Below are positions 18,326 through 27,551 of a stretch of 64,000 nt of DNA, piece by piece. The notes below the pieces were generated by a model that was not told where the DNA came from, searched no databases, and saw only the letters and a program-made list of their open reading frames with translations. Within the stretch, counting starts at the first letter, position 1, and the number at the start of each line of letters is the position of its first letter. The translations under genes and the position numbers were made by a program. The stretch is from Roseococcus sp. Its GTDB lineage: Bacteria > Pseudomonadota > Alphaproteobacteria > Acetobacterales > Acetobacteraceae. The DNA is taken from contig JAOAIK010000019.1 of NCBI GenBank assembly GCA_026414745.1, forward strand, positions 31,710 to 95,709. Reading direction: 5' to 3'.

Positions 18326-19387
18326 ATGAACCGGGAGGCGCTGTTCCGCCTCGCCCGCACCGAGGGCGTCGGCCCCGCCCTGCACCGCCGTCTGCTGGCG
18401 CGGCACGGCAGCCCCGAGGCGGCGGTGGACGCCCTCGGCACGCGCGCCTTCCCGCGCGACGCCGCCCGGCGCGAGATGGAGGCGCTGGCGCGGCGCGGTG
18501 CGCATCTCCTCTTCCTCGGGCATCCCCCCTACCCGCCCCTGCTCGCGCTGACCGAGGACGCGCCGCTGCTGCTCGCGGCCGAGGGCGATCTCGCCGCGCT
18601 CGAGGGAGCGGCGGTGGCGCTGGTGGGGGCGCGCAACGCCTCGGCCCTGGGCCGGCGCTTCGCCGAGGATCTGGCCGATGCGCTGGCCGTGCGCGGCGTG
18701 GTGGTGGTCTCGGGCCTGGCGCGCGGCATCGACGCGGCCGCGCATGAGGGGGCGCTGCGGTCCGGCCGGACCATCGCGGTCATCGCCGGCGGTCTCGACC
18801 GGCCCTATCCGCCCGAGAACAGCGCGCTGCAGGCGCGAATCGCCGCCGAGGGGGGGCTCGTGCTCTCCGAGGCGCCGCTCGGCACCGCGCCCTTCGCGCG
18901 CCATTTCCCCCGCCGGAACCGCATCGTGGCCGGGCTCTCGCTCGGCGTGGTGGTGGTGGAGGCGGGGCTGCAGTCGGGCACCCTCATCACCGCCCGGCTG
19001 GCGGCCGAGGCGGGGCGGGAACTCTTCGCCGTGCCCGGCCATCCGCTCGACCCCCGCGCGCGCGGCGGCAATGACCTGATCAAGCGCGGCGCGCACCTGG
19101 TCGAGACCGCGGAGGACGTGCTCGAGCATCTGCCGGCAGCGCCGGCCCCCGCGCCGCTGCTGCGCCTCTCCGCCCTGCCCGAGCCGCCGGAGACGATCCA
19201 GGAGACCCCCGCCGCCCCCGGCCTCGCGGCGCAAGTGCTTGAATCCATGGCAGGCGCGCCGATCTCGGTTGACGAGCTCGGCCGCCGCTGCCAGCTATCG
19301 CGTTCGCAGCTCGCCGCGGCCCTGCTTGAACTGGAGCTCGAAGGCCGCATCCAGACCCTGCCCGGGAACCGGGTGGCCCCGCTCTGA
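18326..19387 (+). CDS. dprA: DNA-processing protein DprA
   Basis: DprA protects incoming single-stranded DNA and loads RecA on it during natural transformation. The 353 residues hold an N-terminal SAM-like helical part, the Rossmann core with VALVGARNAS, the signature VVSGLARGIDAAAHEGAL and the FPRRNRIVAGLS segment, and a C-terminal winged-helix domain from about 285 (APISVDELGRRCQLS). The length is normal and no key motif is lost. It is the fifth gene of the pyrB operon. No competence genes occur in this window. Confidence 0.97.
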   Translation: MNREALFRLARTEGVGPALHRRLLARHGSPEAAVDALGTRAFPRDAARREMEALARRGAHLLFLGHPPYPPLLALTEDAPLLLAAEGDLAALEGAAVALVGARNASALGRRFAEDLADALAVRGVVVVSGLARGIDAAAHEGALRSGRTIAVIAGGLDRPYPPENSALQARIAAEGGLVLSEAPLGTAPFARHFPRRNRIVAGLSLGVVVVEAGLQSGTLITARLAAEAGRELFAVPGHPLDPRARGGNDLIKRGAHLVETAEDVLEHLPAAPAPAPLLRLSALPEPPETIQETPAAPGLAAQVLESMAGAPISVDELGRRCQLSRSQLAAALLELELEGRIQTLPGNRVAPL

Positions 19388-19411
19388 GGGGGCCCTGCAA
19401 GGACATCGCTC

Positions 19412-22198
19412 GTGCCCGACGTCGTCGTCGTCGAAAGCCCCGCCAAAGCCCGCACCATCGAGAAATACCTCGGCCCCGGCTTCAAGGTGCTGGCGAGCCT
19501 CGGCCATGTCCGCGACCTCCCCGCGAAGGACGGCTCCGTCCGTCCGGAGGAGGATTTCGCCATGGACTGGGAGGCGGACGCGCGCGGCCAGAAGCAGGTG
19601 AAGGCCATCGCGCAGGCGCTGCGCGGCGCGCGCCACCTCTTCCTCGCCACCGACCCGGACCGCGAGGGCGAGGCCATCTCCTGGCACGTGCAGGAGATGC
19701 TCGCCGGGCTCGGCGCGCTCAAGGGCGTGGACGTGCGGCGCATCACCTTCAACGAGATCACGCGCCGCGCGGTGCAGCAGGCGCTTGCCCAGCCGCGCGG
19801 CCTCGATACGCCGCTGATCGAGGCCTATCTCGCCCGGCGCGCCCTCGACTATCTCGTGGGCTTCACCCTCTCGCCCGTGCTCTGGCGCAAACTGCCCGGC
19901 GCGAAATCGGCGGGGCGCGTGCAGAGCGTGGCGCTGCGCCTCATCTGCGAGCGCGAGGCGGAGATCGAGGCCTTCGTCCCGCGCGAGTACTGGACCATCG
20001 AGGCGCGCATGGCGACCGCCTCGGGCGCCCCCTTCAGCGCGCGGCTCACCCATCTCGACGGCCGGAAGCTCGAGCAGTTCGACCTGCCCGACGAGGCCGC
20101 CGCGCTGCGCGCCAAGGCCGCGGTCGAGGCCGCCGAATGGTCCGTGGGCGCGGTCGAGCGCAAGCGCGTCAAGCGCCACCCGCCGCCCCCCTTCCAGACC
20201 TCCACGCTGCAGCAGGAGGCCTCGCGCAAGCTCGGCATGGGCGCGCAGATGACCATGCGCACCGCCCAGCAGCTCTACGAGGGGGTGGACATCGGCGGCG
20301 AGACCGTCGGCCTCATCACCTACATGCGCACCGACGGCGTGCAGATGGCGCGCGAGGCCGTCCAGGCGCTGCGCGGCCACATCCGCCGCAGCTTCGGCGA
20401 GGACTACCTCCCCGCCGCGCCGCGCGAATACAGCTCCCGCGCCAAGAACGCGCAGGAGGCGCACGAGGCGATCCGCCCGACCGATGTCGCGCGCACGCCC
20501 GATGAGGTGGCCCCCTTCCTCAGCGAGCCGCAGCGCAGGCTCTACGAGCTGATCTGGAAGCGGGCCGTCGCCTCGCAGATGCAGTCGGCCGAGCTCGACC
20601 AGACCACCGTGGAGCTCGTGGAGAAGAGCGGGAAGACGAGGCTGCGCGCCACCGGCAGCGTCATCGCCTTCGACGGGTTCCTGCGCCTCTACCGCGAGGA
20701 TGTGGACGACGCGGCGCAGGACGAGGACGAGACGCGCATTCTTCCCCCCATGCGCGAGGGGGAACCGGTGCGCCGCCAGGAGGTGACGGCCAGCCGGCAC
20801 TTCACCCAGCCGCCGCCGCGCTATTCGGAGGCGAGCCTCGTGAAGAGGCTGGAGGAGCTCGGCATCGGGCGGCCCTCGACCTATGCCTCCATCCTGCAGG
20901 TGCTGCAGGACCGGAACTACGTGCGCCTCGAGAAGCGCCGCTTCATTCCCGAGGACCGCGGGCGGCTGGTCACCGCCTTCCTGGTCGCCTTCTTCGAGCG
21001 CTACGTGGATACGGGCTTCACCGCCGCGCTCGAGGAACAGCTCGACGACATCTCGGGCGGCAGGGCCGACTGGCGGGCGGGGATGCGCGCCTTCTGGCGC
21101 GACTTCCGCGCCGCGGTGGACGCCACGGCCGATCTCAAGATGAGCGACGTGATCGACCGGCTCGACGAGGAGCTGGGCCCGCATTTCTTCCCCCCGCGCG
21201 CCGACGGGGGCGATCCGCGCGCCTGCCCCTCCTGCGCGGGCGGGCGGCTCGGGCTGCGGCTCGGCCGCACCGGGGCCTTCATCGGCTGCTCCAACTATCC
21301 CGACTGCCGCTACACCCGCCCCCTCGCGGTGGCGGGCAGCGAGGGCGAGGGCGCGACGCTGGCCGAAGGGGTGCGGCTGCTCGGCCATGACCCGGCCACG
21401 GGCGACCCGGTCACCCTCCGGCGCGGTCCCTACGGCATCTATGCCCAGCTCGGCGAGCCCGGCACCGACGAGAAGGGCAAGCCGACAAAGCCGCGGCGCG
21501 CGAGCCTGGCGCGGGGGATGGATCCCGAGACGATCACGCTCGAGCAGGCACTGGCGCTGCTCTCCATGCCACGCGTCGTGGGGCTGCACCCCGAGACGGG
21601 GGAGGAGATCACCTGCCACCTCGGCCGCTTCGGCCCCTATCTCAAGATGGGCGCCCTCTCGAAATCCCTGGACCGCGACGACGATCCGCTCTCCATCGGC
21701 CTGAACCGGGCGGTGGCGCTGCTCGCGGAGGCGAAACCGCGCGGCCTCGTGCTGGGCGAGCACCCGGCCGGGGGGGTGGTGGAGGTGCGGCGCGGCCGCT
21801 TCGGCCCCTTCCTGCTGCACGGCACGCGCGTGGCCAACCTGCCGCGCGGCACGGAGATGACGGCGGTGACGCTCGCCGAGGCGGTGGCGCTGCTCGCAGA
21901 GAAGGGGCGGGATCTGCCGCAGAAGGGCCGGGCGGGCGGCAAGGCCTCGGCCGGAGGTCGCGGGGCATCCGCGCGGCGCGCCGCGGCCGCGGCGCCGGCC
22001 GACGCGGCGGCCGCCGAGGCGAAGCCGAAGCGGGCAGCGCCCCGGAAGACGGCGGCGAAGACAGTGACGCCCGGGCGCAAGGCGGCCGCCAAGGTGGCCA
22101 CGGCGAAAGCGGCGGCGAAGACCGCACCGGGCACGAAGACGGTCGCGGCCAAGGCGCCCGCCCGCCGCCCTCCCGCCGCCCGGAAGAGCCGGCGCTGA
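19412..22198 (+). CDS. topA: DNA topoisomerase I
   Basis: TopA relaxes negative supercoils by passing one strand through a transient nick. The 928-residue protein has the N-terminal Toprim domain with DPDREGEAISWH, the active-site Tyr304 in ITYMRTDG, one clear four-cysteine zinc motif (CPSCAGG to CSNYPDC) after residue 600, and then two or more topoisomerase C-terminal repeats ending near LLAEKG. The last 90 or so residues are an Ala/Lys-rich, histone H1-like tail. The start is GTG 19412 with AAGGA eight bases upstream. The stop overlaps the rnr start (TGATG). Confidence 0.98.
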   Translation: MPDVVVVESPAKARTIEKYLGPGFKVLASLGHVRDLPAKDGSVRPEEDFAMDWEADARGQKQVKAIAQALRGARHLFLATDPDREGEAISWHVQEMLAGLGALKGVDVRRITFNEITRRAVQQALAQPRGLDTPLIEAYLARRALDYLVGFTLSPVLWRKLPGAKSAGRVQSVALRLICEREAEIEAFVPREYWTIEARMATASGAPFSARLTHLDGRKLEQFDLPDEAAALRAKAAVEAAEWSVGAVERKRVKRHPPPPFQTSTLQQEASRKLGMGAQMTMRTAQQLYEGVDIGGETVGLITYMRTDGVQMAREAVQALRGHIRRSFGEDYLPAAPREYSSRAKNAQEAHEAIRPTDVARTPDEVAPFLSEPQRRLYELIWKRAVASQMQSAELDQTTVELVEKSGKTRLRATGSVIAFDGFLRLYREDVDDAAQDEDETRILPPMREGEPVRRQEVTASRHFTQPPPRYSEASLVKRLEELGIGRPSTYASILQVLQDRNYVRLEKRRFIPEDRGRLVTAFLVAFFERYVDTGFTAALEEQLDDISGGRADWRAGMRAFWRDFRAAVDATADLKMSDVIDRLDEELGPHFFPPRADGGDPRACPSCAGGRLGLRLGRTGAFIGCSNYPDCRYTRPLAVAGSEGEGATLAEGVRLLGHDPATGDPVTLRRGPYGIYAQLGEPGTDEKGKPTKPRRASLARGMDPETITLEQALALLSMPRVVGLHPETGEEITCHLGRFGPYLKMGALSKSLDRDDDPLSIGLNRAVALLAEAKPRGLVLGEHPAGGVVEVRRGRFGPFLLHGTRVANLPRGTEMTAVTLAEAVALLAEKGRDLPQKGRAGGKASAGGRGASARRAAAAAPADAAAAEAKPKRAAPRKTAAKTVTPGRKAAAKVATAKAAAKTAPGTKTVAAKAPARRPPAARKSRR

Positions 22199-24489
22199 TG
22201 GCCCGGCGCGGCCCCCCGGCCAAGGGCCGCGCCGCGCGCGGCCGAACCGCCGCCGCAGGGCCTGTCGCGGCGCCGCCGCCACCGACCGCCCGCCGCGGCA
22301 CCTCGCGGCCGGCGCGCCGCACCGCCGAGGCGCCTGCCCCGCTGCCCTCCAAGGCGGAGATCCGCGCCTTCCTGGCACGCGTCCAGGGTCGGGTGGGCAA
22401 GACGGACATCGCCCGCCATTTCGGCCTCGCCGCCGACCAGCGCGCGGCGCTGCGCCGGCTCCTGGCCGAGATGAGGCAGGAGGCGAGCGCCGCCCCCGCC
22501 GGCAAGCGCGGCGTCCAGGGAACCGGCACCGCGGGGGGGCGGCTTGCCGACACCGCCGTGGTCGAGGTGGTCGGCACCGACCCCGATGGCGACCCCATCG
22601 CGCGGCCGATGGGTTGGGAGGGGCCGAGCCGGCCGGTGATCCACATGCAGCCCGAGCGGCGTGGCCAGACGGCGCTCGCGCCCGGCGAGCGGGTTCTGGC
22701 GCGCCTCAAGCACCTCGGCGGGGATCGCTACGAGGGCCGCACGCTGAAGCGCCTCGGCAGGCCGCAGGAGCGGGCGCGCATCCTCGGGGTCTTCCAGGAC
22801 GGGCGCATCGTGCCGACCGATCGGCGCCAGAAGGCCGAATGGACGGTGCCCAAGGGCGAGGAGGGGGGCGCGCATGGCGGCGAGATCGTGCTGGCGGAGG
22901 CCCTCCCCTCCTCGGGCTTCGGGCTGCGGCCGGCGCGCATCGTCGAGCGCCTGGGCAGGCTGGGCGAGCCGCGCTCGGTATCGCTGATCTGCATCCACGC
23001 CCACGGCATCCCGGATCTCTTCACGGCAGAGGCCGAGCGCGAGGCGGAGCGCGCCCGCGCCGTGCCGCGCGGCGCCCGCATTGACCTCAGGTCCATCCCG
23101 CTCGTCACCATCGACGGCGAGGACGCGCGCGACTTCGACGACGCGGTCTTCGCCGAGCCCGATGGGGCGGGCTGGCGCGTCCTCGTCGCCATCGCCGATG
23201 TCGCGCACTATGTCCGTCCGGGCTCCGCGCTGGACCGCGAGGCCTGGACGCGCGGCAACAGCGTCTATTTCCCCGACCGGGTGGTGCCCATGCTGCCCGA
23301 GCCGCTCTCGAACGGCTGGTGCAGCCTCAAGCCCGGGGAGGAGCGGGGCTGCCTCTTCGTCGAGATGCACATCGACGCGAAGGGCCGCAAGACCGGGCAC
23401 CGCTTCGGGCGCGGCCTCATGCGCTCGGCGGCGCGGCTGACCTACGAGCAGGTCCAGACGCATGCCGAGGCCGGCACCGACCCCGAGGGCCTCCCCCCGG
23501 GCCATGTCGCGCGCCTCTACGGCGCGTTCCGGGCGCTGCTCGCGGCGCGCGAGGCGCGCGGCACGCTCGATCTCGACCTGCCCGAACGCCGCGTCCTGCT
23601 CGATCCGCGCGGCCGCGTGACCGCCGTGCTCCCCCGCGCGCGGCTGGACAGCCACCGGCTGATCGAGGAGTTCATGGTGGCCGCCAATGTCTGCGCCGCC
23701 GAGGAGCTGGAGCGGCTCGGCCAGCCCTGCATGTATCGCGTGCATGCCCCGCCCTCGGAGGAGAAGCTGCGCGCGCTGCGCGAGTTCCTGGGCACGCTCG
23801 GCCTCTCCCTCGCCGATGCCGGGGCCCTGCGCCCCGCCCATTTCGCGCGGCTGCTCGAGGCGGTGCGCGACCGGCCGGAGGCGCGCATGGTCCACGAGAC
23901 GGTGCTGCGCAGCCAGTCCCAGGCGGCCTATGCGCCGGACAACATCGGGCATTTCGGGCTCGCCCTGCCGCGCTATGCGCATTTCACCTCGCCGATCCGT
24001 CGCTATGCGGACCTGCTCGTGCACCGCGCGCTCATCCGCGGCCTCCGGCTCGGCGAGGACGGGATCACCGAAGCCGAGGCGGCGCGCTTCCCGGATACCG
24101 CCGAGCACATCACCGCGACCGAGCGCCGCGCCGCGGCTGCCGAGCGCGACGCGGTGGACCGCTACCTCGCCGCCTATCTCGCCGAACGGGTGGGAGCGGT
24201 CTTCCCCGCCCGCCTTTCGGGCATCCACCCTTTCGGCCTGTTCGTCACGCTGGAGGAGACGGGCGCCTCGGGCTTCGTGCCCATGAAGGCGCTGCCGCAG
24301 GATTTCTGGATGGTGGAGGAAGGCAACCGCCGCCTCATCGGCCGCCGGACCCGCCAGGTGCTGAGCCTGGGCCAGGCGGTGGAGGCCCGCCTTGTCGAAG
24401 CCAGCGGCCAGACGGGCTCGCTTCTCTTCGAGCTGATGCTCGGCGCGGGGCCGGCGCCGCTGCGCCGCCGTCGCGGGCGCAAGGCTTGA
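22198..24489 (+). CDS. rnr: Ribonuclease R
   Basis: RNase R degrades structured RNA from the 3' end and takes part in rRNA and tmRNA-linked turnover. The 763-residue protein begins with about 55 basic, Ala/Pro-rich residues, then a winged-helix RNase R N-terminal domain, cold-shock-like domains, the RNB nuclease domain with TIDGEDARDFDDAV carrying the metal aspartates, YAHFTSPIRRYADLLVHR, and an S1 domain at the end (HPFGLFVTLEE). The ATG overlaps the topA stop. The disordered tail of TopA and the disordered head of RNase R lie back to back across this junction. Confidence 0.97.
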   Translation: MARRGPPAKGRAARGRTAAAGPVAAPPPPTARRGTSRPARRTAEAPAPLPSKAEIRAFLARVQGRVGKTDIARHFGLAADQRAALRRLLAEMRQEASAAPAGKRGVQGTGTAGGRLADTAVVEVVGTDPDGDPIARPMGWEGPSRPVIHMQPERRGQTALAPGERVLARLKHLGGDRYEGRTLKRLGRPQERARILGVFQDGRIVPTDRRQKAEWTVPKGEEGGAHGGEIVLAEALPSSGFGLRPARIVERLGRLGEPRSVSLICIHAHGIPDLFTAEAEREAERARAVPRGARIDLRSIPLVTIDGEDARDFDDAVFAEPDGAGWRVLVAIADVAHYVRPGSALDREAWTRGNSVYFPDRVVPMLPEPLSNGWCSLKPGEERGCLFVEMHIDAKGRKTGHRFGRGLMRSAARLTYEQVQTHAEAGTDPEGLPPGHVARLYGAFRALLAAREARGTLDLDLPERRVLLDPRGRVTAVLPRARLDSHRLIEEFMVAANVCAAEELERLGQPCMYRVHAPPSEEKLRALREFLGTLGLSLADAGALRPAHFARLLEAVRDRPEARMVHETVLRSQSQAAYAPDNIGHFGLALPRYAHFTSPIRRYADLLVHRALIRGLRLGEDGITEAEAARFPDTAEHITATERRAAAAERDAVDRYLAAYLAERVGAVFPARLSGIHPFGLFVTLEETGASGFVPMKALPQDFWMVEEGNRRLIGRRTRQVLSLGQAVEARLVEASGQTGSLLFELMLGAGPAPLRRRRGRKA

Positions 24490-24515
24490 CCCGCGGCCCG
24501 GCCCTGCCCGATAAG
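24486..24515 (+). promoter_or_regulatory. Candidate sigma-70 promoter of rpmG
   Basis: TTGACC at 24486-24491 is followed after 18 bases by GATAAG at 24510-24515. The -35 matches consensus at five of six positions and the -10 at four. The -35 overlaps the stop codon of rnr, and the expected start site is about 30 bases before the rpmG ATG. This would let L33 be expressed independently of the long upstream operon. Confidence 0.5.
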
Positions 24516-24553
24516 CGCCCCTCTCCCCGATCCGATTTCAGGCGGCAGCAGAC

Positions 24554-24721
24554 ATGGCCAAGGCCAATACCATCCTCATCAAGCTCGTCAGCACGGCCGA
24601 CACCGGCTACTTCTACGTGACGAAGAAGAACACGCGCACGGCGACGGGCAAGCTCGAACTCAAGAAGTACGACCCCGTGGTGCGCAAGCACGTCGTCTTC
24701 CGCGAAGGCAAGATCAAGTAG
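24554..24721 (+). CDS. rpmG: 50S ribosomal protein L33
   Basis: A 55-residue basic protein of the large ribosomal subunit. It begins [18 protein letters not shown] and ends [11 protein letters not shown], with the YVTKKN segment typical of L33. It has no cysteines, so it is the zinc-free form. The gene is short but clear, preceded by GGCGG about eight bases upstream and by its own candidate promoter. Its last eight bases overlap the 3' end of pleD on the other strand. Confidence 0.95.
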   Translation: MAKANTILIKLVSTADTGYFYVTKKNTRTATGKLELKKYDPVVRKHVVFREGKIK

Positions 24722-26111
24722 CCTCCCGGCCCGGGCGCTCTTCCGGGATCGCTCGGTCCAGCTCCTCCTGCGTCGCCAGATGGGCGCGGTTGCGCCCCTC
24801 GTTCTTGGCGCGGTAGAGCGCCGCGTCGGCCGCGCCGATCAGCCGGTCGGCCGAGCTCCCCGCCGGGCCGACCCCGACGCCGATGCTGATGGTGATGGGC
24901 AGCGGGCCCGCCTCGGTCGTCACGGGTTTCGCGGCCACCGTGGTGCGCAGCCGTTCGGCCACACGCATCGCTTCCGCCGCCTCGGTGCCGGCCAGCACGG
25001 CGAGGAACTCCTCGCCGCCATAGCGGGCGACGACGTCCGCGGCGCGCAGCTGTTCGCGCAGCCGTTCCGCCACCTCGCGCAGCGCGGCATCGCCTGTGTT
25101 ATGGCCGTAGGTGTCGTTGATCGACTTGAACCTGTCGATGTCGATGATCAGCACCGCCGCCATTTCCGTGCGCAGCAGGCTGTCCAGATGGCGCCGCACA
25201 TAGCGGCGGTTGCGCAAGCCGGTGAGCTGGTCCGTCACCGCCATCTCGAGCGACCGGTCGAGATCGGCGCGCAGACGGTCCTGGTAGCGCTTGCGGCGCA
25301 CCTGGTTGCGCGTGCGCGCGCGCAGCTCATTGGCGTCGAGCGGCCGCAAGCAGTGGTCGTTGGCGCCGAGGTCGAAGCCGCGGAGCAGCTCCTCCTTCTG
25401 GGCGGGATCGGCGAGCAGGATCAGGGGCAGATCGCGCGTCGCGGTCTGTGCCCGCAGGCGGGAGGCGAGCCGCAGCACCTCGCCCGGATCCGGTCCCATG
25501 GCGAGGAGGGCGACATCGACATCGCCCTGGGAGAGGCGGCGCAGGGCCTCATCGGGGCTTCCGACCACGTAGACCAGGAAGCCGTCCGCCAGCAGGGCTT
25601 CGCGCACCCGCGCCGCTTCCGCCGCGTCCACCCCCAGCACCAGGGCGCGGGCCCCCTCGACCGAGGGCGTCGGCTCCGCGCCGCCGCCGATGCCGAGCTC
25701 CCGCGCCGTCTCGGTGCGCAGTCGCCAGGCGTCATGCACCTGCTTCATCCTGAGCAGGGCGCGCAGCCGCGCGAAGAGGGTGGCGTTGTCCACCGGCTTG
25801 GAGAGGAAGTCGTCCGCGCCGGCCTCGAGGCCACGCACGCGCTCCACGGTGTCGGTCAGCGCCGTGACCATGACGACCGGAATGTGATGCGTCCGCGGGT
25901 CGGCCTTGAGGGCCCGGCAGACCTCGTAGCCGTCCATTCCGGGCATCATGACATCCAGAAGAATGATATCTGGCAATTGCGTGAAAGCGATCTGCAGCGC
26001 CTCCGGCCCGCTGGAGGCGAGCAGCACTTCGTAATACTCGGCCAAGAGCTTGGCCTCGAGCAGGCGGAGGTTGGTGGCGATGTCGTCCACCGCAAGGATG
26101 CGTGCCGTCAT
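24714..26111 (-). CDS. pleD: Response regulator / diguanylate cyclase PleD (REC-REC-GGDEF)
   Basis: PleD-type proteins make cyclic di-GMP after phosphorylation and control the swarmer-to-sessile switch. The 465 residues contain a first receiver at about 1-120 with the phosphorylatable Asp in [15 protein letters not shown], a second receiver at about 150-275 that lacks that aspartate (LLAMGPDP), and a GGDEF domain with active-site GGEEF. An RAAD motif five residues before GGEEF is the inhibitory product-binding I-site. It stands alone, divergent from the pmtA-like gene and tail-to-tail with rpmG, overlapping by eight bases. No cognate kinase is visible. Confidence 0.95.
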   Translation of the reverse strand: MTARILAVDDIATNLRLLEAKLLAEYYEVLLASSGPEALQIAFTQLPDIILLDVMMPGMDGYEVCRALKADPRTHHIPVVMVTALTDTVERVRGLEAGADDFLSKPVDNATLFARLRALLRMKQVHDAWRLRTETARELGIGGGAEPTPSVEGARALVLGVDAAEAARVREALLADGFLVYVVGSPDEALRRLSQGDVDVALLAMGPDPGEVLRLASRLRAQTATRDLPLILLADPAQKEELLRGFDLGANDHCLRPLDANELRARTRNQVRRKRYQDRLRADLDRSLEMAVTDQLTGLRNRRYVRRHLDSLLRTEMAAVLIIDIDRFKSINDTYGHNTGDAALREVAERLREQLRAADVVARYGGEEFLAVLAGTEAAEAMRVAERLRTTVAAKPVTTEAGPLPITISIGVGVGPAGSSADRLIGAADAALYRAKNEGRNRAHLATQEELDRAIPEERPGREAT

Positions 26112-26170
26112 GCGCCGGACCCCTCCCTCCCCCGCGCCGGAGCCTCGCGCGACCGCAACAGGAGTGCCCC

Positions 26171-26767
26171 GTGTCCGACATCACCTTCAGCAAGCCGGCT
26201 GAGACGGCCAACAGCGCGCTCTTCTTCCGCCGCTGGCTGCGCAACCCGCTGCAGATGGGCTCGATCATCCCCTCCTCGCCGGCGCTGTGCCGGCGCATCG
26301 CGGCGGCCGTCCAGCGGGCCCCGGAGGAGCACGTCCTCGAGCTCGGCGCCGGCACGGGCGTGGTCTCGACCGCGCTGCTGGCCGCGGGGGTGCCCGCCCA
26401 CAAGCTGACCGTGGTGGAGATCGTCCCCGCGATGGCGGAGGTGCTGCGCGAGGCGCTGCCCGGGGTGAACGTGATCTGCGGCGATGCCTTCGATCTCAAG
26501 ACCGTCCTGCCCGATCATCTGCGCGGCTGCATCGGGACGGTGATCTGCGGCATCCCGCTCGTCCTGCTGCCGCTGGAGCGCCAGAGGGCCTTCGTGGAGA
26601 CGGTGGAGGCCGTGGCGCCGGGCAAGGGGTTCCTGCTCTATACTTATTGCATCACCTCGCCCCTGCCCTACGCGAAACTCGGCCTCGCGGCGAAGCGGCT
26701 GGCCTGGACGCCGCTCAACTTCCCGCCGGCGAGCGTGTGGCGCTACACGCCCCGCACCGGGCGCTGA
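26171..26767 (+). CDS. pmtA: Phospholipid N-methyltransferase, PmtA-like (SAM-dependent)
   Basis: Enzymes of this family methylate phosphatidylethanolamine towards phosphatidylcholine at the membrane. The 198-residue protein starts with an amphipathic segment (ALFFRRWLRNPLQMGSI) and then the SAM site VLELGAGTGVVS, with VVEIVP as the acidic loop and GDAFDL and CGIPLVLLP further on, matching the Sinorhizobium PmtA layout. The start is GTG 26171 with AGGAG six bases upstream. Such proteins are often misnamed rRNA adenine methyltransferase; length and motif IV (GIPL, not NxPY/F) argue against that. How many methylations it performs is not visible. Confidence 0.7.
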   Translation: MSDITFSKPAETANSALFFRRWLRNPLQMGSIIPSSPALCRRIAAAVQRAPEEHVLELGAGTGVVSTALLAAGVPAHKLTVVEIVPAMAEVLREALPGVNVICGDAFDLKTVLPDHLRGCIGTVICGIPLVLLPLERQRAFVETVEAVAPGKGFLLYTYCITSPLPYAKLGLAAKRLAWTPLNFPPASVWRYTPRTGR

Positions 26768-26874
26768 CCGGCCAACGACGCTCGCTCCCCCTCTGCCTCC
26801 GAAGCCGGTCCCTGCCCATTGTCTCATGGCGAGGCGATAGCACGGCCGAGAACCTGAAGGGAGTCGGGGCGCGC

Positions 26875-26899
26875 CGGCCGCACGCCCCGGCTGCGGCCG
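26875..26899. terminator. Stem-loop between convergent pmtA-like and VOC genes
   Basis: CGGCCGCA at 26875-26882 pairs perfectly with TGCGGCCG at 26892-26899 around a 9-base loop. A competing 7-bp stem (26865-26871 with 26883-26889) overlaps it. It sits 12 bases beyond the end of the minus-strand VOC gene and 107 after the plus-strand gene. It has no T-run, so its strength as an intrinsic terminator is uncertain. Confidence 0.4.
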
Positions 26900-26910
26900 A
26901 TCTTGACGGT

Positions 26911-27549
26911 TCAACCCGAGGTCAGGGTCACCTCCGCCCCATCGGGGCCCCGCAGCCGGGCGAGCAGCCGGGGATGGGCGCCGCGCTTCACCACCAGCGC
27001 CTCGCCAAGGCCACGCTCGGCGAGAGCGGCCTTGACGGCCTCCGCCTCGGGATGCTCGGCCTGCAGCTCGACGAGGCGGAAGTGACTGTCGCGCAGGCGC
27101 CTGCCCGCGCGCTCGCCCTTCCACTCGATCATCGGCGGGATGAGGTTGTCGAGGTCCTGGCGCTGCGGCGGCAGGGCGATGCGCCAGTGCAGGTCGCCCC
27201 GGCGCATCTCGCGCACCTCGCCCCCACGCGGGCCGAGCCGCGCCATGAGCGCGTCCATGGCCGTGGTCCGCGCGACCCAGGCGAGCAGCCGCGGCTCCGC
27301 CTCCAGCATGGTCTTCACCCCGGGGTCGTCCAGGTCGAAGAGGCGCGGATGGGGCGGCTCGGGCTGGGAGGGATCGACCGCGATGATCTCGAGATAGCAG
27401 TCCGGCCCGAGGCCGAGCAGCATGTTGTGCGTGCCCGCCCCCTCGTGCCGCCCGCCGGGCTGCGGCTTCACGCCGAGGTGCTGCTCGACGAAGGCCGCGC
27501 CCTCCTCCAGCGTGCGGGCGCCGAGCACGATGTGATCGATCTCGGCCAT
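26911..27549 (-). CDS. VOC superfamily protein (glyoxalase-like domain)
   Basis: A 212-residue protein of the vicinal oxygen chelate fold, in the glyoxalase-like 3 group. It starts IDHIVLGARTLEEG with a typical first metal-site His, keeps GTHNMLLGLG and YLEIIAVDPSQ, and has a second half-module at about 110-210. Function cannot be set; many such proteins are uncharacterised lyases, isomerases or dioxygenases. It begins two bases after the stop of the GST gene and is probably its operon partner, hinting at detoxification of an electrophile. Confidence 0.75.
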   Translation of the reverse strand: MAEIDHIVLGARTLEEGAAFVEQHLGVKPQPGGRHEGAGTHNMLLGLGPDCYLEIIAVDPSQPEPPHPRLFDLDDPGVKTMLEAEPRLLAWVARTTAMDALMARLGPRGGEVREMRRGDLHWRIALPPQRQDLDNLIPPMIEWKGERAGRRLRDSHFRLVELQAEHPEAEAVKAALAERGLGEALVVKRGAHPRLLARLRGPDGAEVTLTSG

Positions 27550-27551
27550 GG

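Noticed and set aside
19295..22378. 1027-residue ORF on - strand opposite topA
   Set aside because: Composition is that of antisense high-GC DNA, and topA on the other strand has all its motifs.
24780..26408. 542-residue ORF on + strand opposite pleD
   Set aside because: It has no domain and runs into the pmtA-like gene in another frame. PleD is complete on the minus strand.
26171..26767. rRNA adenine dimethyltransferase (KsgA/Erm)
   Set aside because: At 198 residues it is too short, it lacks the NxPY/F motif IV, and the N-terminal amphipathic segment fits PmtA.
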